Assembly (NCBI GenBank): GCA_937995345.1
Contig: CALKKS010000018.1
Span: forward strand, 1-64,000
DNA: 64,000 nucleotides
Direction of reading: 5' to 3'
Origin: an uncultured Collinsella sp.
Lineage (GTDB): Bacteria > Actinomycetota > Coriobacteriia > Coriobacteriales > Coriobacteriaceae
How positions within the stretch are numbered: the first letter of the stretch is position 1; the number at the start of each line of letters is the position of its first letter. The translations under genes and the position numbers were made by a program. Below, piece after piece: positions 24,641 to 32,285 of the stretch. The notes beneath the pieces were generated by a model. It ran no database searches, was not told the DNA's origin, and worked only from the letters and a program-made list of their open reading frames with translations.

Positions 24641-27043
24641 CTAACGCTTGCGGCGCTTGGTCGCGGCGATGCCGGCGGCGGCTACGGTTGCGCCGGCGAT
24701 GCCTAGGGCGGCGACCGTCATCGCGGTGGTATCCCCCGTGGTAGCCAGGACAGCATCGCCCTTCTTGGCCTGCGTGGTTTTCTCAACCGTCTTGGTCGTG
24801 GCGGTTGTCGTGGCCGGCTTGGCCGCGGGCTTGGTCTCGGGCTTCACCTCGGGCTTGGCCGCGGGCTTCACCCCAGGCTGCGGCGTCGGCTTGGGATCCG
24901 GCGTAGGCTGCGGATCGGGAGTCGGCGTGGCCTCGGGCGTAAAGGTCAAATCGGTGTTAAGCCACAGGGTGTAGATCCAACCGCTCTCGGGATCAACTAC
25001 ACTCGCTTCGCCCACCTGGTAGCCGCACTCCTGACCGTTGATCACCAGCTTGGTGTCGGGCGTAAAGTAGAAGCCGCGCGCGGGCTTGAGGTAGATACCG
25101 TAGCGATAGGTCACGCCGGGCTTAAAGGCGTCGATGTGATTGGTGATGTGCTGGTCCCAAAACTCAACGGAATTCACCTCGCTACCGTCGCTACCCATCC
25201 AGTACTCACACTGAGGAAGGGAGTTGGAACCCGTCGGAACATTCGCCGTAAAGACTGGCCTATCGCCCGCCTTGAAGGTGGTCGTGGCGCCGTTGATCTC
25301 GATAACGTCGATGGCCCGCCATTCGTCGATCGGCTGCTCGCACAGCATATTGTCGGCGTTTGGCGCGAAGACGCCGTTGGCGGTCTTGATGTGGTGCGCC
25401 CAATGACCGTTGACGTACATCATGCAGTCATCGGCCACGGTATTGTCGCCCTTGAGCCTCAGCTCAACGGAGTACATGTAGAACTTACCCTCCTCGAAGT
25501 GGTCAATCTTCTTCATGCCCGGCGTGTACTTTGCGGGGTCGGAATACCAGAAGGCAACGGGCTTGAGCTCCGCAGGGTCGCTGCCATCCATCTCTTCCCA
25601 GCACTCATAGGCGATCTCATACTTATCGGCATCGGCGGCAGGAATCGTCGCGGTCGCACGCGGCGCCTCGCCGGGCGCGTAGTCGATTTTCACATCGTTG
25701 ACGTTTAGATTCTCAAGAGCTTCGTTTTCCGACGAAGCAGGCATCGTAATTGTTTTAATAGCAGGGACATACAGGAATTCTCCGCTTAGACTCGACTTTA
25801 CGGTTTCCCCGTTTACGGTAACAACGGTTTCATCGCTGAAGGAATATCCGTCTTTTGGCTTCAGCATAAGAGAATACACGTACTCTTTCCCGCTTTTAAA
25901 CTTTGTAATAGTCGGCAGGGAACCATGTGAGCCGTTATCGGAATACCAGGCAGCAACGGGTTCGTTGTTTTCAAATTCCTGCCAGCATTCATAAGCGATT
26001 TCGTATTTATCTGCATCGTAGTTAGAGACACCTGCCGTCGCCTGCGGACCAGTATCCAGCTGCCAATTGAAGTTCGTATTCTGAACATTGGCAGAGGAGA
26101 TGGATTCCGATTCTGATTCCGCTGCCGGGATAACAAGGCACGCCCTCTCGTAGACATGGGTGCGGGTGTAGTAGTCATCCCGGATCTCGTTAATAGTGGG
26201 TTTCCCGATCGCCTCGGTGTCTCCTTTAAAGGCGTCGTCCGGATCACCGATGATGATATTCCCGGGCTCTGTACCCGTATACGTAAGCTTGGATCCATCA
26301 TAGGTGGTCGTCATCTTGGACTTATTCTCCTTGTACTCCGTAAAGTACTTCTGCTCCTCCTTCTGTCTCTGAATCTTGCTGATATCCAAGGTAAGCGTTG
26401 TTTTATTGCTCGCACTGTCATACGCCGCATGGACGATCAAGTCCCCCAGGCCGATAAAAGTCAAAGCGCTACCATCGAGAGCAGACTGGTCTCCATCTAC
26501 AAGGGCAATCCCCTCCACATACTCAATCGTTTCTTCTTTCTTGATGTCGGTGTAATTGTTCCGCACCGTAATATTGACCCTAACGCCACTGCCGCCAACA
26601 ACATCGGTCACACCGCAGGGCATGATGGCGTTGTTTGCCGACGAGCTGTCGGTGCCACCAAGAGAGTCATCTTGGTTGGCAGCGCCCGCATCGTTTGCCG
26701 TTGCCGCCGGCGCTTCCTGCTGATCTTGCTGAGCTTCTGCCGTGGACGGTGCCGCCGGAGCCGCGTCAGTCATCGGCGCAGCCGGAGCCACCGGTACCGG
26801 CGCCGGAGCCGCCGTATCCTCCGCAACCGTCGGCGTCACCGGAGCCGCGGCAACCTCATCCGTCCCAGCGGCGGAATCGGCGCATTCCGTCGCCAGCGCC
26901 ACGCTCGGCAGCAGCAACTGACCAACCATAAGCGCGCACGCGCCGGCGCAAGCTATTTTGGCACCCACACAACGCCAGGTACCGTGAACCAGCGAGCAGG
27001 TACGCTCGCGCTGGGCTTGCTTTTCAAAGTGGCTTCCGCACAT
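24641..27043 (-). CDS. Repeat-containing surface protein with LATTG wall-sorting signal
   Basis: An 800-residue secreted protein. The N-terminal signal region contains a hydrophobic helix (ACAGACALMVGQLLLPSVA) and is followed by an Ala/Pro/Thr-rich linker. Three related modules of about 110 residues occupy the middle; two open with ADKYEIAYECW and contain PVAxWYSD and a final V-N-G strand, suggesting a tandem beta-sandwich. A PTPDPKPTPQP/KPAAKPE linker leads to LATTGD, a membrane helix and KRRKR almost identical to the tail of the neighbouring giant protein. The ATG at 27043 is preceded by AAGGAGGCCGTT. No known family is recognised for the repeats. The 5' leader contains a REP-like hairpin. 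Confidence 0.8.
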   Translation of the reverse strand: MCGSHFEKQAQRERTCSLVHGTWRCVGAKIACAGACALMVGQLLLPSVALATECADSAAGTDEVAAAPVTPTVAEDTAAPAPVPVAPAAPMTDAAPAAPSTAEAQQDQQEAPAATANDAGAANQDDSLGGTDSSSANNAIMPCGVTDVVGGSGVRVNITVRNNYTDIKKEETIEYVEGIALVDGDQSALDGSALTFIGLGDLIVHAAYDSASNKTTLTLDISKIQRQKEEQKYFTEYKENKSKMTTTYDGSKLTYTGTEPGNIIIGDPDDAFKGDTEAIGKPTINEIRDDYYTRTHVYERACLVIPAAESESESISSANVQNTNFNWQLDTGPQATAGVSNYDADKYEIAYECWQEFENNEPVAAWYSDNGSHGSLPTITKFKSGKEYVYSLMLKPKDGYSFSDETVVTVNGETVKSSLSGEFLYVPAIKTITMPASSENEALENLNVNDVKIDYAPGEAPRATATIPAADADKYEIAYECWEEMDGSDPAELKPVAFWYSDPAKYTPGMKKIDHFEEGKFYMYSVELRLKGDNTVADDCMMYVNGHWAHHIKTANGVFAPNADNMLCEQPIDEWRAIDVIEINGATTTFKAGDRPVFTANVPTGSNSLPQCEYWMGSDGSEVNSVEFWDQHITNHIDAFKPGVTYRYGIYLKPARGFYFTPDTKLVINGQECGYQVGEASVVDPESGWIYTLWLNTDLTFTPEATPTPDPQPTPDPKPTPQPGVKPAAKPEVKPETKPAAKPATTTATTKTVEKTTQAKKGDAVLATTGDTTAMTVAALGIAGATVAAAGIAATKRRKR

Positions 27044-27069
27044 AACGGCCTCCTTGGTCGATGGGCCAT

Positions 27070-27104
27070 ACCACCACAAAGGTGCCTGTCCCCTTTGTGG
27101 TGGT
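27070..27104. repeat. REP-like CCACCAC hairpin in the leader of the LATTG protein gene
   Basis: ACCACCACAAAGG and CCTTTGTGGTGGT form a stem around a TGCCTGTCC loop, between the upstream palindrome and the ribosome-binding site. Confidence 0.8.
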
Positions 27105-27139
27105 CCTGTACCACCAAGATGTGCCAAATGACTCCGTAT

Positions 27140-27167
27140 GCCTAGGTTCGTAGATGTGAACCTAGGC
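27140..27167. promoter_or_regulatory. Operator-like palindrome between surface gene and LuxR gene
   Basis: Perfect 10-nt arms GCCTAGGTTC and GAACCTAGGC with an 8-nt spacer, followed by CTCTACCTGCG. It lies 97 nt before the surface-protein start and 102 nt before the divergent LuxR gene, so one bound protein could affect both. Confidence 0.65.
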
Positions 27168-27269
27168 CTCTACCTGCGGTTTAATTCAATATGATTTCGT
27201 TGTCGCCACACGCGTCCCGAGAACGCTACAATCGAGGACACAATCATTCGTCCATCCAAAGGACCGTCC

Positions 27270-28673
27270 TTGAACCTAAGCAAGCCTAAAATCAACGCGC
27301 TTCTAGCCCTCGCGCTCTTTACCTTTGTCTTCCTTGCCGCCGAGTTTCGCTTCGACATCAATGTCGGGCTGCTCGCCGGTGCCGAACGCGTTGTAATCGC
27401 ACAGGGCTTTATTCTGGGTGCGAGCGTGCTCGGCTTTATCGGATACGCGCCGCTGTTCGGGCTCGCACAGCGCAAAGGCCACTCACTAGCAGCCGTCAAC
27501 GCCGCTGTTCCCATCGCCATCCTGGGATTGACCCAAATCCAGTCCCCCACGGCTCCACTTGCCCTCGAGATCCTAGGCTGCATCGCATTCTTTGGACTCG
27601 GACTGTTAGGCGCCGCAGCGCACCACGCCTTTTCGTTGGCATTCCGGGATGACCCCAAACTCGCCACTGGAGCGGGAGCAGCCTATGCTGCCGGCATCCT
27701 GATGCAGTTCGCCGTCAACCTGCTCAATTGCGGCGGTATCGCAGAGCTTATCGTTCTCGGCACAGCAACGATCGCCATCTCCGCCCTCAGCGCCACTACC
27801 CAAGCGGCAAACGAGGGTTCCAGGCCCGCCATCAATCCCTTTATTGAGCCCTCTCACGCCCTCGCCAAGCAGGCGTGTTGGAGCATCGCGCTCGTCATGA
27901 TTCTCGCCTGCCTGTTCTCTACTCTCGATAACGTGGTCACGTTCTCCAATGCCCACGGCACCATCGCCGTGCAGACCTGGCCGCGCCTCTTTTTGGCAGC
28001 GAGCGGCCTGGCCGCCGGCATCGTCTTTGATCTTGCCGAGCGTCGCTACATGGGTCCCGTCATGCTCGGCATCGCCGTGCTCTCGACCATTTCGATCTTG
28101 GCCGTGGAAGCCGGTGCCGATCCCAACCTGGGTCTCATTGTCTTTTACCTGAGCTCGGGCTTTTTCGTCACGTTCTTTACCGCCACGTTTACTCAGCTGG
28201 CACCGCGCATGCACGTGCCCGCCTTCTGGGCCGGCATGGGCCGTGCCGCCAACAATGTATGTGCATTCACCACATCGGGCATCTCGCTGGCACTGGTCAC
28301 CTCGGGCAATGTCGCCCTCATCATGATCGGCGCGCTCGTGCTGCTTGTGGCGGCGAGCGTGGCATTTGTAGCTGCGGGGCTGTTCCGTCTGCCCCAAACC
28401 GAGCAGGAGCGCAAACATCAACAGCTTGCCGAGGAAGCACTGGCAGCACCGAGTATCGAGGAGCAACGCCAGGCCTTCATTACCGACCACGGCCTCACCC
28501 CGCGCGAAGTGGACGTGCTTGTAGCCGTAACCCAGGACGAACGCCCGCTCAAGCAGGTCGCCGAGGAGCTTGGAATCTCGATGCGCATGGTGCAGCGCCA
28601 CCTGAGCTCCATCTACCAAAAGACCGACACGCAGACGCGCGCCGGTCTCACCAAGGCCTTCCCCTCGGCCTAA
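27270..28673 (+). CDS. Membrane-bound LuxR-family transcriptional regulator (MFS-like sensor domain)
   Basis: A 467-residue protein with about twelve hydrophobic helices (residues about 8-375) resembling an MFS transporter fold, then a cytoplasmic LuxR-type helix-turn-helix (about 405-465: GLTPREVDVLVAV, LGISMRMVQRHLSSIYQKT). This build is abundant in Coriobacteriia, where the membrane part is presumed to sense a ligand while the HTH binds DNA. The start is a TTG at 27270 behind AAAGGA, leaving MNLSKPK before helix 1. It diverges from the LATTG surface gene, and a shared palindrome lies between them, making it the natural candidate regulator. A CCACCAC hairpin directly after the stop can terminate it. 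Confidence 0.85.
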   Translation: MNLSKPKINALLALALFTFVFLAAEFRFDINVGLLAGAERVVIAQGFILGASVLGFIGYAPLFGLAQRKGHSLAAVNAAVPIAILGLTQIQSPTAPLALEILGCIAFFGLGLLGAAAHHAFSLAFRDDPKLATGAGAAYAAGILMQFAVNLLNCGGIAELIVLGTATIAISALSATTQAANEGSRPAINPFIEPSHALAKQACWSIALVMILACLFSTLDNVVTFSNAHGTIAVQTWPRLFLAASGLAAGIVFDLAERRYMGPVMLGIAVLSTISILAVEAGADPNLGLIVFYLSSGFFVTFFTATFTQLAPRMHVPAFWAGMGRAANNVCAFTTSGISLALVTSGNVALIMIGALVLLVAASVAFVAAGLFRLPQTEQERKHQQLAEEALAAPSIEEQRQAFITDHGLTPREVDVLVAVTQDERPLKQVAEELGISMRMVQRHLSSIYQKTDTQTRAGLTKAFPSA

Positions 28674-28718
28674 AACAAAAACCACCACAAAGGTGCCTGT
28701 CCCCCTTGTGGTGGTTTT
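28656..28718. repeat. 63-bp perfect direct repeat, left copy
   Basis: Contains the last codons of the LuxR gene, its stop and the whole CCACCAC terminator hairpin (28677-28718). An identical 63-bp copy lies at 30008-30070, bracketing the AAA+ ATPase gene. Confidence 0.95.
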
Positions 28719-28750
28719 CTATGGCAGCGGCTCCTCGCAGCAACACCCCT

Positions 28751-29866
28751 CTAACAAAGCGATGCTACATATCGACCGAAACCCGGCAGCGCAAACTCAA
28801 AACGCCCTTGCAAGGGTTCTTCAATCACTCCTGCCTCAATCAGACGTTTCTTATATGTCGAAATCGAACCAGAGCTTTTCTTAAGCCTCGCAGCCAATTC
28901 TTGCCTGGTCGTCGTCCCCACCGGATTCATTGCACGAAGGAAATCCAAGTCCCCCTGCGACAGTTCCGCTGCTGTCGAGGCAAAAACGCGCGATTCGAGC
29001 TCCTCTTGCGCAAGCTTTGCACCACGTTCGACATCTTCAATAGAAACTTCAGGCTCTTGACGCGAAGCGTTCCACGCCCGATACCCCACCAGCTGGAACA
29101 TGAATGGAAAACCATCGATCGCCTCGGCAGCACGCTCGACTGCCTCGTCAGAAATCGTTTTGCCGCCGTCTTCAATCGTCAAACGGAACGCCTCTTTTAC
29201 CTCAGTCGGTGAAATTGAACCCAGCGAATGTTGGGCTGCACGACGCAGAAACGAGGTCGATTTTCCCGTCAGCAGTGCCAGCACACGAAACGGCAGTCCC
29301 GCCATAAGCAAAGCCACCTTTTTATTCTCGCTCACAAAATGCTGGTAGGTGGTAACGAGCTCCGTCATTTGTGCAAACGATGCATCCACCTCGTCAACGG
29401 CGATAAGCACCCCAGTATCAGTCGCTTCAAGCTGAGCAAACAGAGCGTTCATCTTGGTGCGCCAGTTGGCACCACCATATTCCATGTCAACGTTTTCCCA
29501 GCTCATACTCCCTATGGGAGCAATTCCAACGCTGGTCAAGCGCTTAGAGACGGGCTTTTCAATCAGAGAGGCAGCCGATTCGTTGAGACGCTGCAAAATG
29601 TCTTCGAGCATTCCATCCGAAGCCGTTACATTCGCCGTAATCCAGCCCTCTTGCTGTGCGCGATACGACAGATATGCCAAAAGTGCCGTTTTGCCCGTCC
29701 CGCGCGCACCATAGAAAATCGAGCAGAGATTGGGATCGGAATTGTCGTTTTCAAACGCCAACACCATATCATCGATGATTTGCTCACGACCGGCCATATA
29801 CGCTGGCACGCGACCGAACATTGGCGTGAATGGATTTGCCTGCCTGTACGCTGTTGCTGCCGCCAT
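28751..29866 (-). CDS. AAA+ ATPase with C-terminal winged helix (Orc/Cdc6-like fold)
   Basis: A 371-residue AAA_16-type ATPase. Walker A is YGARGTGKTALLAYL (about 52-66), Walker B VLIAVDEVDASF (about 149-160) and a sensor-like LLMAGLPFRVL follows. The lid (about 215-290) and a C-terminal winged helix (about 300-365: LDFLRAMNPVG, SGSISTYKKRLIEAGV) resemble archaeal Cdc6/Orc-type and STAND-like ATPases. GGGAGGCTTT precedes the ATG. No partner gene is present. CATAAT at 29895-29900 could be its -10, and a regular TTGAG array covers the -35 zone and beyond. The gene is enclosed by 63-bp direct repeats. Function is unknown; DNA binding to the array by its own winged helix is plausible. Confidence 0.8.
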   Translation of the reverse strand: MAAATAYRQANPFTPMFGRVPAYMAGREQIIDDMVLAFENDNSDPNLCSIFYGARGTGKTALLAYLSYRAQQEGWITANVTASDGMLEDILQRLNESAASLIEKPVSKRLTSVGIAPIGSMSWENVDMEYGGANWRTKMNALFAQLEATDTGVLIAVDEVDASFAQMTELVTTYQHFVSENKKVALLMAGLPFRVLALLTGKSTSFLRRAAQHSLGSISPTEVKEAFRLTIEDGGKTISDEAVERAAEAIDGFPFMFQLVGYRAWNASRQEPEVSIEDVERGAKLAQEELESRVFASTAAELSQGDLDFLRAMNPVGTTTRQELAARLKKSSGSISTYKKRLIEAGVIEEPLQGRFEFALPGFGRYVASLC

Positions 29867-29911
29867 AAAGCCTCCCTTGGACTTGCGTAATTCAATTATG
29901 CCCTATTGTCT

Positions 29912-29982
29912 TTGAGTATTTTGAGTATCGTTGAGTTTTTTGAGCATCTTTGAGTTGCTTGAGCATCCTTGAGTTCTTTGAG
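29912..29982. repeat. Phased array of eight TTGAG motifs
   Basis: TTGAG starts at 29912, 29921, 29931, 29940, 29950, 29959, 29969 and 29978, spacing alternating 9 and 10 nt, that is four 19-nt double units. It lies 46-116 nt upstream of the AAA+ ATPase start (CTCAA on the coding strand), over its likely promoter. Confidence 0.85.
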
Positions 29983-30007
29983 CGAACGCCCATCAACAGC
30001 GTCGGTT

Positions 30008-30070
30008 GCCTTCCCCTCGGCCTAAAACAAAAACCACCACAAAGGTGCCTGTCCCCCTTGTGGTGGTTTT
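30008..30070. repeat. 63-bp perfect direct repeat, right copy
   Basis: Identical to 28656-28718, including a stranded copy of the LuxR gene's final codons and the CCACCAC hairpin (30029-30070), which now sits 3' of the cytidylate-kinase-like gene. Confidence 0.95.
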
Positions 30071-30076
30071 GGTCGG

Positions 30077-30700
30077 TTAGCCTTCGAGCTGCGCCACTTT
30101 GTAGCGGTAGGCGGCGGCGATAACGTCTTTACAGCCCTCGCGGCCCAGCTTAGCGCGGTTGACGACGATGTCCTTGCCGCTCGTCATCTTCCACTTGCCA
30201 GCGCTGTAGCGCTTGTAGAACGCCTCACGCGCCTTCTGCTGCTGCTTGACCAGCTTGGCGCCCTTCTTTTTGTTAAGTCCGCGCTTCTTGCGCACAATCT
30301 CGACGCGGTCCTCAAAGGGTGCGGTAACCAACACGGCAATGTGGTTGGGGTTGTTGCGAAGCAGATAATCGGACAGGCGGCCTTCGATAATGCAACTCTC
30401 GGTCTCGCCCAGATCCAAAATCACCTGGCTCATCTTTTGGAACAACTTGTCCGAGTACGAACGCGCATCGTAGCGGTCGGGCAGGAACGCCATGTTCTCC
30501 ACGGCCAGACGCTCGTCATAGGCGGCCATCTTGTCGAGCGACTCACCCGCGCGCAGCGACGCGCGCACCAGCAGCTCGTTGTCATACAGCGGAATCCCCA
30601 ACTCGTTGGCGAGGATGCGTCCAATCTCGTGGCCCTCGGCACCAAAGTCGCGCGCGATGGTAATGACCACAGGACTCTTCTTGTTCTCCAGATCGCTCAT
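30077..30700 (-). CDS. Cytidylate kinase-like family protein
   Basis: A 207-residue P-loop kinase relative (cytidylate-kinase-2 family). The N-terminus VVITIARDFGAEGHEIGRIL takes the place of the usual Walker A (GxxGxGKS is absent, replaced by RDFGAEGHEIG as is normal in this family). LYDNELLVRAS and the lid-like RKKRGLNKKKGAKLVKQQQ follow. The substrate is unproven; these proteins occur alongside a standard cmk in many Firmicutes and Actinobacteria. AAAGGAATCGCG precedes the ATG. It is monocistronic, with a hairpin 3' of it. Confidence 0.82.
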   Translation of the reverse strand: MSDLENKKSPVVITIARDFGAEGHEIGRILANELGIPLYDNELLVRASLRAGESLDKMAAYDERLAVENMAFLPDRYDARSYSDKLFQKMSQVILDLGETESCIIEGRLSDYLLRNNPNHIAVLVTAPFEDRVEIVRKKRGLNKKKGAKLVKQQQKAREAFYKRYSAGKWKMTSGKDIVVNRAKLGREGCKDVIAAAYRYKVAQLEG

Positions 30701-30777
30701 CGCGATTCCTTTCTAACAAATGAGAAAAAGGCGATTCCTGATTCCCATTTTGTCACTTAAGACCGTCCTGGTTTCCC

Positions 30778-30859
30778 AAGTGCGGCAGATTGCCCCGAAA
30801 GAGGAGCGCCGCGTACTAAATGTACGCAAGCGACGATTGAGGGGCAAGGTGCCGTGCTT
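30778..30859. repeat. Nested imperfect inverted repeat between cmk-like gene and ABC importer
   Basis: AAGTGCGGCAGATTGCCCC pairs with GGGGCAAGGTGCCGTGCTT (one or two mismatches), and inside GCGTAC-TAAAT-GTACGC forms a second stem. It could be a structured RNA, a terminator without T-run for the importer operon, or a dispersed repeat. Confidence 0.65.
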
Positions 30860-30871
30860 GAGGAAGCAGGA

Positions 30872-31510
30872 CTACGCGGCCACGATGCGGCGTTGATAGG
30901 CGCGGACCAGCAGCGAAATGCCAAAGTTGAGTGCAAAGTACATCGCAAACACCAGACCGTAGAGCATAAGCACCTGCGACAGGTCGATCGCGTGGGCCAT
31001 CACAACGTTTGCCGTGTACATGAGTTCGGCCACGTTAATGCCCGAAAGATACGAACTGTCCTTAATAACGGTCGTGCACTGGCTAAACAGCGCCGGAATG
31101 ATTGTCTTAAACGTCTGCGGCAGAATGATGTAGCGCATGGTGGCAAAGAAGCCGAAGCCCTGGCTCTGCGCTGCCTCAAACTGGCCGCGCGGAATCGAGT
31201 TGAGGCCGCCGCGCACGATCTCGGCCATAACGGCGCTGGTAAACAGCGTAAAGGCGATGGTCGAAATCACAATGTCCAAACCCTGCACCGTAAAGTAGAT
31301 AAACAGAATCCACAGCAGGTTTGGCGTGCAGCGGAACAGCTCGATATAGGCGCTCACCAAAATACGGAACGGGCGGGGCGCATAGCTTTTAACGAGCGCC
31401 AGCACCGTGCCAAAGATAAGCGAGAAAAAAATCGACAGCGCCGAGATCTCGATGGTCTTAACAAAGCCGCCCCAAATGTAGAGCAGGTTGGTCGCGTTGA
31501 AGATTTCCAT
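30872..31510 (-). CDS. Polar amino-acid ABC transporter permease (second subunit)
   Basis: A 212-residue HisMQ-family permease with the EAA loop (GGLNSIPRGQFEAAQSQGF, about 105-123) and about five membrane helices. Last gene of the operon ATPase, binding lipoprotein, permease, permease. It starts three bases after the upstream permease's stop, with GAGGAGG inside that gene's end. It pairs with the other permease to form the heterodimeric channel. Confidence 0.9.
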   Translation of the reverse strand: MEIFNATNLLYIWGGFVKTIEISALSIFFSLIFGTVLALVKSYAPRPFRILVSAYIELFRCTPNLLWILFIYFTVQGLDIVISTIAFTLFTSAVMAEIVRGGLNSIPRGQFEAAQSQGFGFFATMRYIILPQTFKTIIPALFSQCTTVIKDSSYLSGINVAELMYTANVVMAHAIDLSQVLMLYGLVFAMYFALNFGISLLVRAYQRRIVAA

Positions 31511-31513
31511 GCG

Positions 31514-32260
31514 CTAGGCCTCCTCTACGTTGTCGAGCCCCAGCTCAGCCAGGCTCACGCCGCGCGGACGCTCCTTGGAGCGGCGCTCGAGCCACTGCAC
31601 CAGCATGGCGAGCGGAAAGCAGATGATGAAGTACATAAGGCAGCAGACGATGTATCCCTGCAGGTAACCGTACAGACTCACAAAGTTGTCGGAACGGTAC
31701 ATAAGGTCGCCGCCGGCCACAAGCGCCAGCACCGACGTGTTCTTGACCAGGTTGAGCGCCTGGTTACACAGCGGCGGCAGAATGATCTTGAACGTCTGGG
31801 GCAGCACAATGTACCAGTATGCCTGCGCACGGGTGAAGCCCTGGCTCTGGGCCGCCTCCATCTGACCGCGCGGAACGGCCTCGATACCGGTGCGGATGAC
31901 CTCCGAGATGTAGGCCGCGTGATACAGGCCCACGCCCAAGAAGCCCAGCACGAACGGCGCGATGCGCACCGGCTGGTCGGCGCCAGTTATGGCCTGCAAA
32001 AACTGCGGACCGGCCATGTACATAAAGAGCACCTGCACGGGCAACGGGGTGTTCTGGTAAAACTCCACGTACACGCGGCTTATGGCGCGCAGCACGCGCG
32101 AGCGAGTGGTAGAGAACACGCCCAGCAGCGTGCCCAGCACCAGCGACAGCAGCAGGCCGGCAACGACCACCTGTAGCGTCACGCCAAAGCCCTCCCAGAA
32201 GGGCCCCATGTTTTGAAATGTCGTCGACCAACGGTCGGCGTCAAATAATCCTTCGAGCAT
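31514..32260 (-). CDS. Polar amino-acid ABC transporter permease (first subunit)
   Basis: A 248-residue HisMQ/GlnP-family permease. The EAA loop reads TGIEAVPRGQMEAAQSQGF, the docking site for the ATPase. The ATG at 32260 follows AAGGAAGGAATCAA; an upstream ATG reaches into the binding-protein gene and lacks a ribosome site. The C-terminal tail (SKERPRGVSLAELGLDN) is soluble. Substrate presumably glutamine, glutamate or another polar amino acid. Confidence 0.9.
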   Translation of the reverse strand: MLEGLFDADRWSTTFQNMGPFWEGFGVTLQVVVAGLLLSLVLGTLLGVFSTTRSRVLRAISRVYVEFYQNTPLPVQVLFMYMAGPQFLQAITGADQPVRIAPFVLGFLGVGLYHAAYISEVIRTGIEAVPRGQMEAAQSQGFTRAQAYWYIVLPQTFKIILPPLCNQALNLVKNTSVLALVAGGDLMYRSDNFVSLYGYLQGYIVCCLMYFIICFPLAMLVQWLERRSKERPRGVSLAELGLDNVEEA

Positions 32261-32285
32261 TTGATTCCTTCCTTGGACGATGCGC

